A stretch of DNA of 40,050 nt, from contig CAZXDP010000018.1 in assembly GCA_964639255.1 (NCBI GenBank), positions 1 to 40,050 on the forward strand. Direction: 5' to 3'. This document shows, in pieces, positions 7,733-15,595 of this stretch. The notes beneath the pieces were generated by a model. That model searched no databases and was not told where the DNA came from. It was given only the letters and a program-made list of their open reading frames with translations. Origin of the DNA: NZQO01 sp964639255. GTDB lineage: Bacteria > Bacteroidota > Bacteroidia > Flavobacteriales > Flavobacteriaceae. Both the position numbers and the translations under genes were made by a program. Position 1 is the first letter of the stretch, and each line of letters starts with the position of its first letter.

Positions 7733-8623
7733 ATGTTCCAAAATAAGGAGGTAACTGAAAAAATTGAGGAAGTCGTAAAGGACGATATTTGGGGGAGTAT
7801 TAAGGACTTCCTCGAATTAGGCTTCCATTTTGGCGAGGGTGAAAAAAGAATCGATATCACCATCGGTCTGTTGTTGCTCATTATTATCTCCTTTCTGGTT
7901 GCCAGCTTTATCCTGAAATGGATTCGGGTACTGTACACCCGTAACATGCAGGAAACCGATAAGCTCAAGTTCATTAGCGTATTTAAGTTCATAAAATACG
8001 TTACCTACATTATCGTAGTGTTTGCGGTATTGAGCGTCGCGGGAATCAACATTACACCTTTCTTGGCGGCCTCTGCCGCATTGTTGGTTGGTCTTGGGTT
8101 GGCCCTTCAGGATCTCTTTAAGGATGTTATAGGCGGAATATTTATCATTTTGGACAAATCGTTGCTCGTTGGCGATATTATTGAACTTGATGGAAAAGTA
8201 GGACGGGTGATCGACATTAAGCTTCGCACAACCCGAGCCATAACGCGAGACGATAAGATTTTCATCATACCCAACCACACTTTTATAACCGATACCATCT
8301 TCAACTATACCCAAAATCATCGGTCTACCAGAGAATTCGTTCGGGTGGGGGTGGCCTATGGTAGCGATACCCGCCAAGTTGAGCGTTTGCTTTTGGAAAG
8401 TGTGGCAAAACAAAAAGGAGTGTTAAAAAGTCCTAAACCTTTCGTATTATTTGAGGATTTTGGAGATTCTGCGCTTATCTTTAGTATTCACTTTTTTATT
8501 AATGACAGTTTTGTCGACCCGAGAATAAAAAGTGAAATACGCTTCCGAATAGACAATCTGTTCAGGGAGAACCAGATAACCATCCCGTTCCCACAGCGCG
8601 ATGTCCATCTGTACCAAAAATAA
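7733..8623 (+). CDS. MscS family small-conductance mechanosensitive channel
   Basis: A 296-residue inner-membrane channel that opens under membrane tension to release ions and osmolytes. Three hydrophobic segments lie at about 42-66, 85-105 and 108-140; the third is the Gly/Ala-rich pore helix ('AASAALLVGLGLALQDL') continuing into 'FKDVIGGIFI'. The cytoplasmic beta domain follows ('VGDIIELDGKVGRVIDI', 'IPNHTFITDTIFNYT') and the C-terminal alpha/beta part ends in 'IPFPQRDVHL', the typical closing motif. It sits in a tight run with the ABC exporter upstream and an outer-membrane protein downstream. Confidence 0.94.
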   Translation: MFQNKEVTEKIEEVVKDDIWGSIKDFLELGFHFGEGEKRIDITIGLLLLIIISFLVASFILKWIRVLYTRNMQETDKLKFISVFKFIKYVTYIIVVFAVLSVAGINITPFLAASAALLVGLGLALQDLFKDVIGGIFIILDKSLLVGDIIELDGKVGRVIDIKLRTTRAITRDDKIFIIPNHTFITDTIFNYTQNHRSTREFVRVGVAYGSDTRQVERLLLESVAKQKGVLKSPKPFVLFEDFGDSALIFSIHFFINDSFVDPRIKSEIRFRIDNLFRENQITIPFPQRDVHLYQK

Positions 8624-8649
8624 CCTAATAATACGCACTTATTTTGAAT

Positions 8650-9600
8650 ATGAATCCACCCTCCAATTGGGTACCTAAGGTGTATCTTTGGAAACTCCGG
8701 CTTGGCGCACCATTTTTAATAGTAGCAGCCTTCTTTTTTTCCGCAGTTGCGGCCCATTCCCAAACTACCGATATTGCCAGGATAGAATATACGTACATCC
8801 CATTTTCCAAATCGGATAACGACATAGCGCGCTACAGGGCACTGTTACAACTGCCAATTCCCGTTGGGGCCGAGAAGGAAGAATATTTAGTTGTTGGCCT
8901 TCAATACCGCTATGTGAACTTGGGCATTGAAGACCGTGAAATATTCACTCCCGCACAACTGGAGCAGTTGCAATCGGTACAACGCATCGAAGCCTATTTG
9001 GGCTATATATTTAAGATTAATGACAACTGGCGCCTTGGGGTGCGCGGCGGCGCTAGGATTAACTCGAACTTGGTGGGTGATATCGTAAGTGATGATATCA
9101 TTTACGAGACCGCTGTGTACGCCATCAACGATCGAAAGAAAGCCGATATCCCAAAACCTTACCGTCTCATTTTCGGGTTAAATTATTCCACTACGCCTGG
9201 CCGTAGCTTTCCATTGCCCATGATAAACTATTTCCGGCAATTTCATCCAGATTGGACCTACACATTAGGCGTGCCAAAATCGAACATTCGAAAGTACCTC
9301 AATCGTTCCCATAAAGATGCCATACAAGCCTTTGGCACGTTAGACAATTTTCAGGGAAATATACAGGAAAACCTTACCCTGCCCAATACCTCAATCGTTG
9401 GCGAAAATGTTTCTATGACAATTGTATTATTAGGATTGGGGTACGAACATTTTTTTACAGAACACTTTTTATTTTATACCTATGCCGCGCATTCGGTACA
9501 CAACGAATTCCGAATTCGCGACAACGACCGCGAAACCGCCTATGTTATCAACAACGGCAACACCTTTTATTTTCGTGGCGGATTTAAATTTAGATTCTAA
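8650..9600 (+). CDS. Outer-membrane beta-barrel protein, DUF6268-like
   Basis: A 316-residue protein starting with a positively charged stretch and a hydrophobic segment ending in 'AVAAHSQT', a signal peptide with a somewhat long N-region. The rest is made of alternating-polarity strands with aromatic girdles ('RIEYTYIPFSKSDNDIARYR', 'YLGYIFKINDNWRLGVRGG', 'HFLFYTYAAHSVHNEFRIRDND') and ends in 'FYFRGGFKFRF', a C-terminal aromatic outer-membrane signal. This fits the DUF6268 barrel family of Bacteroidota, function unknown. It begins 26 bases after the MscS gene and precedes a response regulator by six bases. ATG 8650 is preferred over the TTG at 8644. Confidence 0.75.
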   Translation: MNPPSNWVPKVYLWKLRLGAPFLIVAAFFFSAVAAHSQTTDIARIEYTYIPFSKSDNDIARYRALLQLPIPVGAEKEEYLVVGLQYRYVNLGIEDREIFTPAQLEQLQSVQRIEAYLGYIFKINDNWRLGVRGGARINSNLVGDIVSDDIIYETAVYAINDRKKADIPKPYRLIFGLNYSTTPGRSFPLPMINYFRQFHPDWTYTLGVPKSNIRKYLNRSHKDAIQAFGTLDNFQGNIQENLTLPNTSIVGENVSMTIVLLGLGYEHFFTEHFLFYTYAAHSVHNEFRIRDNDRETAYVINNGNTFYFRGGFKFRF

Positions 9601-9606
9601 ATAATT

Positions 9607-10770
9607 ATGGCGAAAATCCTATTGATAGAAGACGAAGCTGCCATTAGGCGCGTACTGGTTAAAATATTGACTGAAGAAAGCGATTCCTACGAGGTTACCG
9701 AAGCCGAAGATGGCCTGGCAGGCGTAGAGATGATTAAGAAAGACGATTACGATTTGATACTTTGCGATATCAAAATGCCGAAAATGGATGGCGTGGAAGT
9801 TTTGGAAGCGGTTAAAAAGATAAAGCCCGAAATACCCATTGTAATGATTTCGGGCCACGGAGATCTCGATACGGCGGTGAATACTATGCGCTTGGGAGCG
9901 TTTGACTATATTTCCAAACCGCCCGATTTAAACAGACTGCTCAATACCGTGCGCATTGCGCTAGACCGAAAAGAACTCGTGGTAGAAAATACACGTTTGA
10001 AGAAAAAGGTGGGGAAAAAATACGAAATGGTGGGCGAATCACCCGAAATTCTCCATATTAAGGAAATGATAGAAAAAGTGGCCCCCACCGAGGCACGGGT
10101 GCTCATTACCGGTCCCAATGGAACGGGAAAAGAGCTTGTCGCGCACTGGATTCACCAGAAAAGCGACCGCTCAAAAGGCCCTATGATAGAGGTTAATTGT
10201 GCCGCCATTCCCAGTGAGCTTATTGAAAGTGAATTGTTCGGGCACGTAAAGGGAGCGTTTACATCGGCCAATAAAGATAGGGCCGGCAAGTTTGAAGCCG
10301 CAAACGGGGGTACGATCTTTCTAGATGAAGTAGGCGATATGAGCCTTTCCGCACAGGCAAAAGTGTTACGCGCGCTGCAGGAGAACAAGGTGCAGCGAGT
10401 GGGCAGTGATAAAGATATAAAAGTGGATGTGCGTGTGGTAACAGCTACCAACAAAAATTTGAAGAAGGAAATTGAAGAAGGAAATTTTCGAGAGGATCTT
10501 TACCACCGTCTGGCGGTTATCCTCATAAAAGTTCCGCCGCTAAACGATCGAAGGGATGACATACCTCTTTTAATCGATTATTTCACCGAAAAAATAGCGG
10601 AAGAACACGGTACGGCCAAGAAAGATTTTTCAGACAAAGCCATCGCGCTGCTTCAGGAATACGATTGGACGGGAAACATACGCGAACTGCGTAACGTGGT
10701 AGAGCGCCTTATTATATTGGGTGGCAGTGAGGTAAGCGAAAAGGATGTAAGTTCTTTCGCCAGCAAATAA
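9607..10770 (+). CDS. Sigma-54-dependent response regulator without a DNA-binding domain
   Basis: NtrC-family activator of 387 residues. The receiver domain (1-120) has the acidic pocket E8/D9 and phospho-acceptor D54 in 'LILCDIKMP'. The AAA+ domain (about 145-375) has Walker A GPNGTGKE, the sigma-54 contact loop as GAFTSA (GAFTGA variant), Walker B 'GGTIFLDEVGD' and the arginine-finger region. Normally a Fis-type helix-turn-helix of 40-60 residues follows; here the protein stops soon after 'GNIRELRNVVERLIILG', so it lacks the domain. It could activate sigma-54 promoters from solution or work with a DNA-bound partner. No histidine kinase is nearby. Last gene of a five-gene run. Confidence 0.9.
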   Translation: MAKILLIEDEAAIRRVLVKILTEESDSYEVTEAEDGLAGVEMIKKDDYDLILCDIKMPKMDGVEVLEAVKKIKPEIPIVMISGHGDLDTAVNTMRLGAFDYISKPPDLNRLLNTVRIALDRKELVVENTRLKKKVGKKYEMVGESPEILHIKEMIEKVAPTEARVLITGPNGTGKELVAHWIHQKSDRSKGPMIEVNCAAIPSELIESELFGHVKGAFTSANKDRAGKFEAANGGTIFLDEVGDMSLSAQAKVLRALQENKVQRVGSDKDIKVDVRVVTATNKNLKKEIEEGNFREDLYHRLAVILIKVPPLNDRRDDIPLLIDYFTEKIAEEHGTAKKDFSDKAIALLQEYDWTGNIRELRNVVERLIILGGSEVSEKDVSSFASK

Positions 10771-10781
10771 GCTATCTGTTG

Positions 10782-11810
10782 TTATTTGGGAGGAAAAATT
10801 ACGGGCAATCGGTATTCTCTATCCTTTTCGGGTTTGCCACTCGCATTCGCATTTTTAAATACCAAATAACCCCGTTCGTCATCGGGTGCCTTAAAGCGAA
10901 TAGTCGTGCTGAAGGGCACAAAAGTTTCGGTCATCCAAGGACCGTTGGCTTCTACGCTACCAGCATATAGCTCATTGCCCGAGGCATCTTCTAGCGTTAT
11001 AGGAAAATTCCCCTCAAAATACCAATATCCCTTGGCCTTGCCTTTAATTTGAAGGGGCGTGGATACGTCCATGTTGGGTAGCGGTTGTTCTATTTTAATC
11101 AACTCAGAGATGGGAGTTTCACCACGACTTCCCTCATAAAAGGTAAGACTAGAGAGCATCTTTTGTACGGTAGCCGTAGCTTGGGCATCGACACTTCCAA
11201 AATATTGTACGGTATCTGTTCCCAAGGGATTGCAGGCCTCCATAGATTTTGTTTCCCCAGAAGTGCCATCTACGCAAGCTGCGCGAAAGTTGGAAATGGG
11301 CAAGTGTATAAAAATGCTTCCATAGGTGTCCCAGCCGGTGGGCGGGGTACTGAAGGTAAGCCAATACGCCCAGGGCGTGCCATTTTCCAAAAGGTACACG
11401 GTCGATTCCTTTCGGTCTATTTCAAACTGAAGCGGCAGCGTTCCGTTCCATTCAACGAACGAGCGTTGTTTGCCATTGGGTGTTTCCGTACCGAAGCCTT
11501 TCGGGATAAAACTTATGTAAAACGAAGTGGGAGCTTCGTGAAAGGCAAAGGGTGGGTTGCCAGCCGTACCTTTTTCGTATACCGAAACAACCGGAGCGCC
11601 TCCAGGCAGCGTGCTTTCCAAAGGGGTGAAGGTAGGGGGCAATTTTAGCTGAAAATGATAGTTGTCATTTGTGTACAGCGTCAAGTTATCACTGTTTTCG
11701 GTTGCTGCTACCGTTTCGTCTTCGTCTTCATTACCAGTTTTTGAAGTATTTTCCTTGCAGCCTAGGGTAATTACCGTACATAGTAGTATGAGATAGCGTA
11801 AAAATATCAT
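10782..11810 (-). CDS. Lipoprotein with a Gmad2 immunoglobulin-like domain
   Basis: A 342-residue lipoprotein: signal peptide with lipobox ITLGC, Cys18 lipidated, then an acidic Asn/Glu-rich linker. Residues about 45-235 form a beta-rich domain I do not recognise. Residues about 245-342 match Gmad2, an Ig-like domain first named in sporulation and germination proteins but widespread in envelope lipoproteins: 'PLQIKGKAKGYWYFEGNFPI', then 'LEDASGNELYAGSVEANGPW', ending 'YRLPVIFPP'. It is a single-gene unit convergent with the response regulator (11-base gap). The role is unknown; an envelope-stabilising or binding function is plausible. Confidence 0.75.
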   Translation of the reverse strand: MIFLRYLILLCTVITLGCKENTSKTGNEDEDETVAATENSDNLTLYTNDNYHFQLKLPPTFTPLESTLPGGAPVVSVYEKGTAGNPPFAFHEAPTSFYISFIPKGFGTETPNGKQRSFVEWNGTLPLQFEIDRKESTVYLLENGTPWAYWLTFSTPPTGWDTYGSIFIHLPISNFRAACVDGTSGETKSMEACNPLGTDTVQYFGSVDAQATATVQKMLSSLTFYEGSRGETPISELIKIEQPLPNMDVSTPLQIKGKAKGYWYFEGNFPITLEDASGNELYAGSVEANGPWMTETFVPFSTTIRFKAPDDERGYLVFKNANASGKPEKDREYRLPVIFPPK

Positions 11811-11932
11811 ATAACTGTGTTTTACAGTAAGGTACTGAAAATAGATGCCAAGGCGTTTTAAAGTTTTGCTAAAATGAACACGACTGCTGGCATTGGCGAG
11901 GCAATCTTTAAAAACATGTTATCTTTAGCGAT

Positions 11933-12811
11933 ATGAAGAAAATCGACATCGAGACGTTCAAAATCCAATCCCAAATCCAAATGGAACAATTAAGTTCCAA
12001 ATTCGATCTGGGTGCTTCCGAAGAAACTATCGAAAAAAAACTGGACAAAACCCGTAAAGAACTCGCCGATTTACAGGATACCCTTTATGCCCACGGCAAA
12101 TATGCCGTGTTGGTGTGTTTGCAAGGTATGGATACCGCGGGAAAGGATAGTCTTATTCGCGAGGTGTTTAAAGATTTGAATGCTAGGGGAGTGGTGGTGC
12201 ATAGTTTCAAAACCCCCACACTTCTGGAAAAGCGCCACGATTATCTCTGGAGGCATTATTGTAAGCTGCCCGAGCGCGGTAAATTTGGGGTTTTCAATAG
12301 AACCCATTACGAGAACGTTTTGGTAACACGCGTCCATCCTGAATACATATTGGGTGAAAATTTACCAAATGTGCAGCGTCTTGAGGATATTGATGATGCG
12401 TTCTGGGACAAACGGTTTGAACAGATCAATCAATTTGAGAAGATAATTTCTGAAAATGGTACATTGGTGTTCAAGTTTTTTTTGAATCTTTCAAAGGAAG
12501 AACAAAAGCATCGTTTGTTGCGCCGGTTGAACAAACCCAACAAACATTGGAAATTCTCCCCTGGAGACCTCGACGAACGCGAATTATGGGATTCCTATAT
12601 GGAATGCTACGAAGATGCTATGAATAGAACTTCTAAGCCCTACGCATCTTGGTACAACATTCCTGCAGACGACAAACCTACTGCGCGTTACATTGTGGCA
12701 AAGATATTGCTGGAAGAACTTCAGAAATATGACGATATCAAGGAACCCGACTTAGATCCCGAGATAAAAGCACAAATTTCAGAATATAAAGAACGCCTAA
12801 AGAACCAATAA
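11933..12811 (+). CDS. Polyphosphate kinase 2 family protein
   Basis: A 292-residue PPK2-type kinase that moves phosphate between polyphosphate and nucleotides. Motifs: Walker A-like 'GMDTAGKDS' after 'AVLVCLQ' (about residues 64-72); the lid region 'HDYLWRHYCKLPERGKFGVF'; the 'FNRTHYENVLVTRVHPE' segment with the Walker B-like strand; and 'FFLNLSKEEQKHRLLRR'. These match the branch often annotated as polyphosphate:nucleotide phosphotransferase. Whether it prefers AMP, ADP or GDP cannot be read reliably here. A TATCTTTA element lies five bases before the start, so the mRNA may have almost no leader. The M28 peptidase gene follows by 24 bases and may share the transcript. Confidence 0.92.
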   Translation: MKKIDIETFKIQSQIQMEQLSSKFDLGASEETIEKKLDKTRKELADLQDTLYAHGKYAVLVCLQGMDTAGKDSLIREVFKDLNARGVVVHSFKTPTLLEKRHDYLWRHYCKLPERGKFGVFNRTHYENVLVTRVHPEYILGENLPNVQRLEDIDDAFWDKRFEQINQFEKIISENGTLVFKFFLNLSKEEQKHRLLRRLNKPNKHWKFSPGDLDERELWDSYMECYEDAMNRTSKPYASWYNIPADDKPTARYIVAKILLEELQKYDDIKEPDLDPEIKAQISEYKERLKNQ

Positions 12812-12835
12812 TCTACTTTTAAACATAGCCCACTA

Positions 12836-14248
12836 ATGAAAAATTTTAACTATACCTTGGCCTTGCTCCTTCTAGCCACGGTGAGCCTTGCGCAAAATTA
12901 TACGCAGCAAGATTCCCTAACCATTCGCAGTATTTACGACATGGCCCTTTTGAACGGCAAAAGCTATGATTGGTTGGACCATCTTTCCAACGATATTGGA
13001 GGTAGGCTCTCGGGGTCGCTCGAGGCTGAAAAGGCAGTCAAATATACAAAGTCTGAAATGGAAAAATTGGGTTTGGACAAGGTTTGGTTGCAGCCGGTAA
13101 TGGTTCCGAAATGGACGCGGGGCACCAAAGAATATGCCTATATTGAAACAGCCCCGGGTATGACTTCCACAACCGATATCTGTGCGCTGGGAGGTTCGGT
13201 GCCTACGTCACCGGGCGGCGTAAAGGCCGAAGTTATCGAGGTACAGGGCATTGAAGATCTCGAACGGTACGGCCGTGAACAAATTGAGGGCAAAATCGTT
13301 TTTTACAATCGTCCTATGAGAGCCGATTTGATTCACACCTTCGAGGCCTATGGCGGTTGTGTAGACCAGCGGTATGCTGGGGCTATGGAAGCTGCAAAAT
13401 ACGGTGCCGTAGGGGTAGTGGTACGAAGCCTAAACCTTCGAAATGACGACTTGCCCCATACAGGGGCTATGAGCTACGGTGATACGCCGCCCGAGCAACG
13501 CATTCCTGCCTGTGCTATTAGCACAAATGGGGCGAATTACCTAAGCAGTGCCCTTAAGATGAAGCCCGACCTATTGTTCTACTTCAAGCAAAACTGCAAA
13601 ACATTCGATGATGTACAATCCCACAATGTTATCGGCGAAATTACAGGAACCACCTATCCCAACAAATATATTGTAGTGGGCGGTCACCTCGATTCGTGGG
13701 ATTTGGGGGACGGTTCGCACGACGACGGGGCCGGTTGCGTGCAATCTATGGAAGTACTTCGGCTTTTCAAGAAGCTCAACTACAAACCCAAGCATAGCAT
13801 ACGGGTAGTTTTGTTTATGAATGAGGAAAATGGCCTTCGCGGCGGAAGAAAGTATGCAGAAGTAGCTAAGTCGATGGGCGAGCAGCACGTCTTTGCGCTG
13901 GAGAGCGATGCAGGAGGTTTTACCCCGCGTGGGTTCTCGTTCGATACCACTGATGAGAATATGAATCAGATTGAGGGATGGAAGCCGCTTTTCGAACCTT
14001 ACTTAATTCATTATTTTGAAAAGGGAGGCAGTGGAGCCGATATCGGTCCGTTAAAGGATGGCACGGTTGTGCTTGCCGGGCTTCGCCCCGATAGCCAACG
14101 CTATTTCGATCACCACCATGCAGCGAACGATACGTTCGACGCGGTAAACAAACGCGAGCTGGAGTTGGGCGGTGCTACCATGGCAAGTTTGGTGTATCTT
14201 ATCGATACCTATGGTACAAAATCAGGCTTGAAAGCGGTAAAAAACTAA
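12836..14248 (+). CDS. Secreted M28 family metallopeptidase, carboxypeptidase Q-like
   Basis: A 470-residue exported zinc peptidase. Residues 1-19 are a signal peptide ending in 'VSLAQ'. A PA-type insert occupies about 115-245 ('GKIVFYNRPM', 'AAKYGAVGVVVRS'). The dinuclear zinc site of M28 is complete: His284 in GGHLDSWD, Asp296 in DDGAG, the Glu pair 330-331 in NEENG, Asp358 in ESDAGG, and a His in 'FDHHHAAND' near 426-428. M28 enzymes of this shape are aminopeptidases or dipeptidases acting in the periplasm or outside the cell. No T9SS tail is present. It sits 24 bases after the PPK2 gene and is convergent with the DUF1853 gene. Confidence 0.92.
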   Translation: MKNFNYTLALLLLATVSLAQNYTQQDSLTIRSIYDMALLNGKSYDWLDHLSNDIGGRLSGSLEAEKAVKYTKSEMEKLGLDKVWLQPVMVPKWTRGTKEYAYIETAPGMTSTTDICALGGSVPTSPGGVKAEVIEVQGIEDLERYGREQIEGKIVFYNRPMRADLIHTFEAYGGCVDQRYAGAMEAAKYGAVGVVVRSLNLRNDDLPHTGAMSYGDTPPEQRIPACAISTNGANYLSSALKMKPDLLFYFKQNCKTFDDVQSHNVIGEITGTTYPNKYIVVGGHLDSWDLGDGSHDDGAGCVQSMEVLRLFKKLNYKPKHSIRVVLFMNEENGLRGGRKYAEVAKSMGEQHVFALESDAGGFTPRGFSFDTTDENMNQIEGWKPLFEPYLIHYFEKGGSGADIGPLKDGTVVLAGLRPDSQRYFDHHHAANDTFDAVNKRELELGGATMASLVYLIDTYGTKSGLKAVKN

Positions 14249-14250
14249 AG

Positions 14251-15060
14251 TCACCACCACACTACAAAGAATTTTGTAATAGTCTCACCCAGTTTTCGAT
14301 ATACGAGCGTGGAGCTTTTTTCGGTAAGCGATTGCAGAATCTGCTTTTCGATTTCATAGAAGGAATACCAATTGGTTATCAAGTTGGGAGGCAGCAGCCA
14401 TTCTTTCTTACTGGGAAGTGCAAACTGGGCGTCCTCCTTGTGCTGGGTAAAAAATTGTTCTGGCCTAAGGTAGCAACCAGCGATGCAAGTATGGTACCGC
14501 TGGGGAAGTGGTAGTTCTGTTCCATAGGGCACGAACAGTTGTGTTTTAAGACAAAGCTGCTGTTCCAATGTTTCAAAATGAATGTTAAGTTCAGAGAGTG
14601 TATTTTGCGTCTCAGATTTAAATAATAGCGGGAATTGCCATTGGGCGAGTTTCTTCAGTTTTTCGTGTAGCGTATCTTTCCTGTTGGGTCCTATCCATTG
14701 TTCCGTCAGGGTGTTTCCCAAGTGAATGTCCCTTAGGTAAAATTTACACGCCAGCTCCACGTGAACATAACGTTGGTGCTCAATTTCATAAAATAAATAG
14801 TCCAGCTCCCCCAAGGTGTGCTTTTGACCTTGAATTTGCACATTGGCAGCGAGCAATTGAATATCTTTATTTTCCCTTAGAAGATTTTCGAAACATGCTT
14901 CAGCTTGTTTACCGAGCATCGTGTCTTTCGGAAATTCGAAGGGAGCTGTAATTTTGTCCAACTTCTGAAGGATATAATTTCTATAGGGAAATTCTTCCGT
15001 ATTGAGCAGGAGCTGGGGGAGGTTAGAGAAATGGGACAATATGGAAGTGCCCTGTAGCAT
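14251..15060 (-). CDS. DUF1853 family protein
   Basis: A 269-residue cytoplasmic protein with no signal or membrane segment. The block 'LGKQAEACFENLLRE' followed by 'GQKHTLGELDYLFYE' and 'YVHVELACKFYL' is typical of DUF1853. The spacing of acidic residues and Lys (E..E-x-D-Y ... H-V-E-L-A-C-K) recalls the PD-(D/E)XK nuclease fold; that is my inference from the pattern and not an established activity. The upstream gene on the same strand is the DUF1801 gene (six-base gap), so the two form a small operon. It is convergent with the M28 gene. Confidence 0.75.
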   Translation of the reverse strand: MLQGTSILSHFSNLPQLLLNTEEFPYRNYILQKLDKITAPFEFPKDTMLGKQAEACFENLLRENKDIQLLAANVQIQGQKHTLGELDYLFYEIEHQRYVHVELACKFYLRDIHLGNTLTEQWIGPNRKDTLHEKLKKLAQWQFPLLFKSETQNTLSELNIHFETLEQQLCLKTQLFVPYGTELPLPQRYHTCIAGCYLRPEQFFTQHKEDAQFALPSKKEWLLPPNLITNWYSFYEIEKQILQSLTEKSSTLVYRKLGETITKFFVVWW

Positions 15061-15066
15061 TGACCT

Positions 15067-15522
15067 TTATTTTTTGATCGCGGCCTCATAAGTTTCGATC
15101 CATTCTTGCACCGTCATCTTGGTTGCCAATTGTGCGATGAGATCGAACGGTATGGTATCGGGGTTTTTAAATCGGATGCAGCTCTTTCCCATATCGAGTT
15201 TATACGTAGAGTATTGGGGCCATTCGGTTTGAAACCATGCAAGCAGCTCTGGTTTGCTATAAATGCCACTATGGTATAGGGCGATATGATTTTTTTGGGA
15301 CGCAATATTGATAAACGGAAGGGGCTGGGAGGGGTCGCAGTGGTACCCATCGGGATAGCGGGAGTGGGGCACTACGTACCCCAGCATTCCGTAGCACATT
15401 TGCTCCTCAAAACCTTCGGGTAGGTGGTTTAGTAGGGTTTGCCTAAGATGTTTCATGGCTTCTTTGCGCGCTTTTGGTAATGCTTCTATGTATTCTTCTG
15501 GCGTGCTGGCTGTAGATTGCAT
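15067..15522 (-). CDS. DUF1801 domain protein
   Basis: A 151-residue soluble protein of the DUF1801/YdhG-like fold. Seen directly: 'TPEEYIEALPKARKEAMKHL' at the N-terminus, 'PEGFEEQMCYGMLGYVVP' in the middle, 'INIASQKNHIALYHSGIY' next and 'LDMGKSCIRFKNPDTIP' towards the end, all hallmarks of the family. Members include a putative iron-binding chaperone-like protein and many of unknown role; I assign none here. It is the first gene of a two-gene unit with the DUF1853 gene and is divergent from the MATE transporter gene. Confidence 0.8.
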   Translation of the reverse strand: MQSTASTPEEYIEALPKARKEAMKHLRQTLLNHLPEGFEEQMCYGMLGYVVPHSRYPDGYHCDPSQPLPFINIASQKNHIALYHSGIYSKPELLAWFQTEWPQYSTYKLDMGKSCIRFKNPDTIPFDLIAQLATKMTVQEWIETYEAAIKK

Positions 15523-15571
15523 GGAATTCTATTTTACCGAAAGTTATGAATTTTGAATAGATTGGGTTGTG

Positions 15572-15579
15572 TACCTTTG
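15572..15579 (+). promoter_or_regulatory. Bacteroidota -7 element for the MATE gene
   Basis: TACCTTTG, an exact TAnnTTTG. A TTTG lies at 15552-15555 but only 16 bases upstream, short of the usual 19-21. Transcription would begin near 15586, which places the GTG at 15569 upstream of the transcript. Confidence 0.5.
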
Positions 15580-15595
15580 CACAAACTTTTCAATA

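Noticed and set aside
7817..8413. A 198-residue minus-strand frame opposite the MscS gene
   Set aside because: No recognisable domain, and the MscS protein on the plus strand is complete and clear.
11085..11648. A 187-residue plus-strand frame inside the Gmad2 lipoprotein gene
   Set aside because: The minus-strand protein has a signal peptide, lipobox and domain; the plus frame has none and lies wholly inside it.
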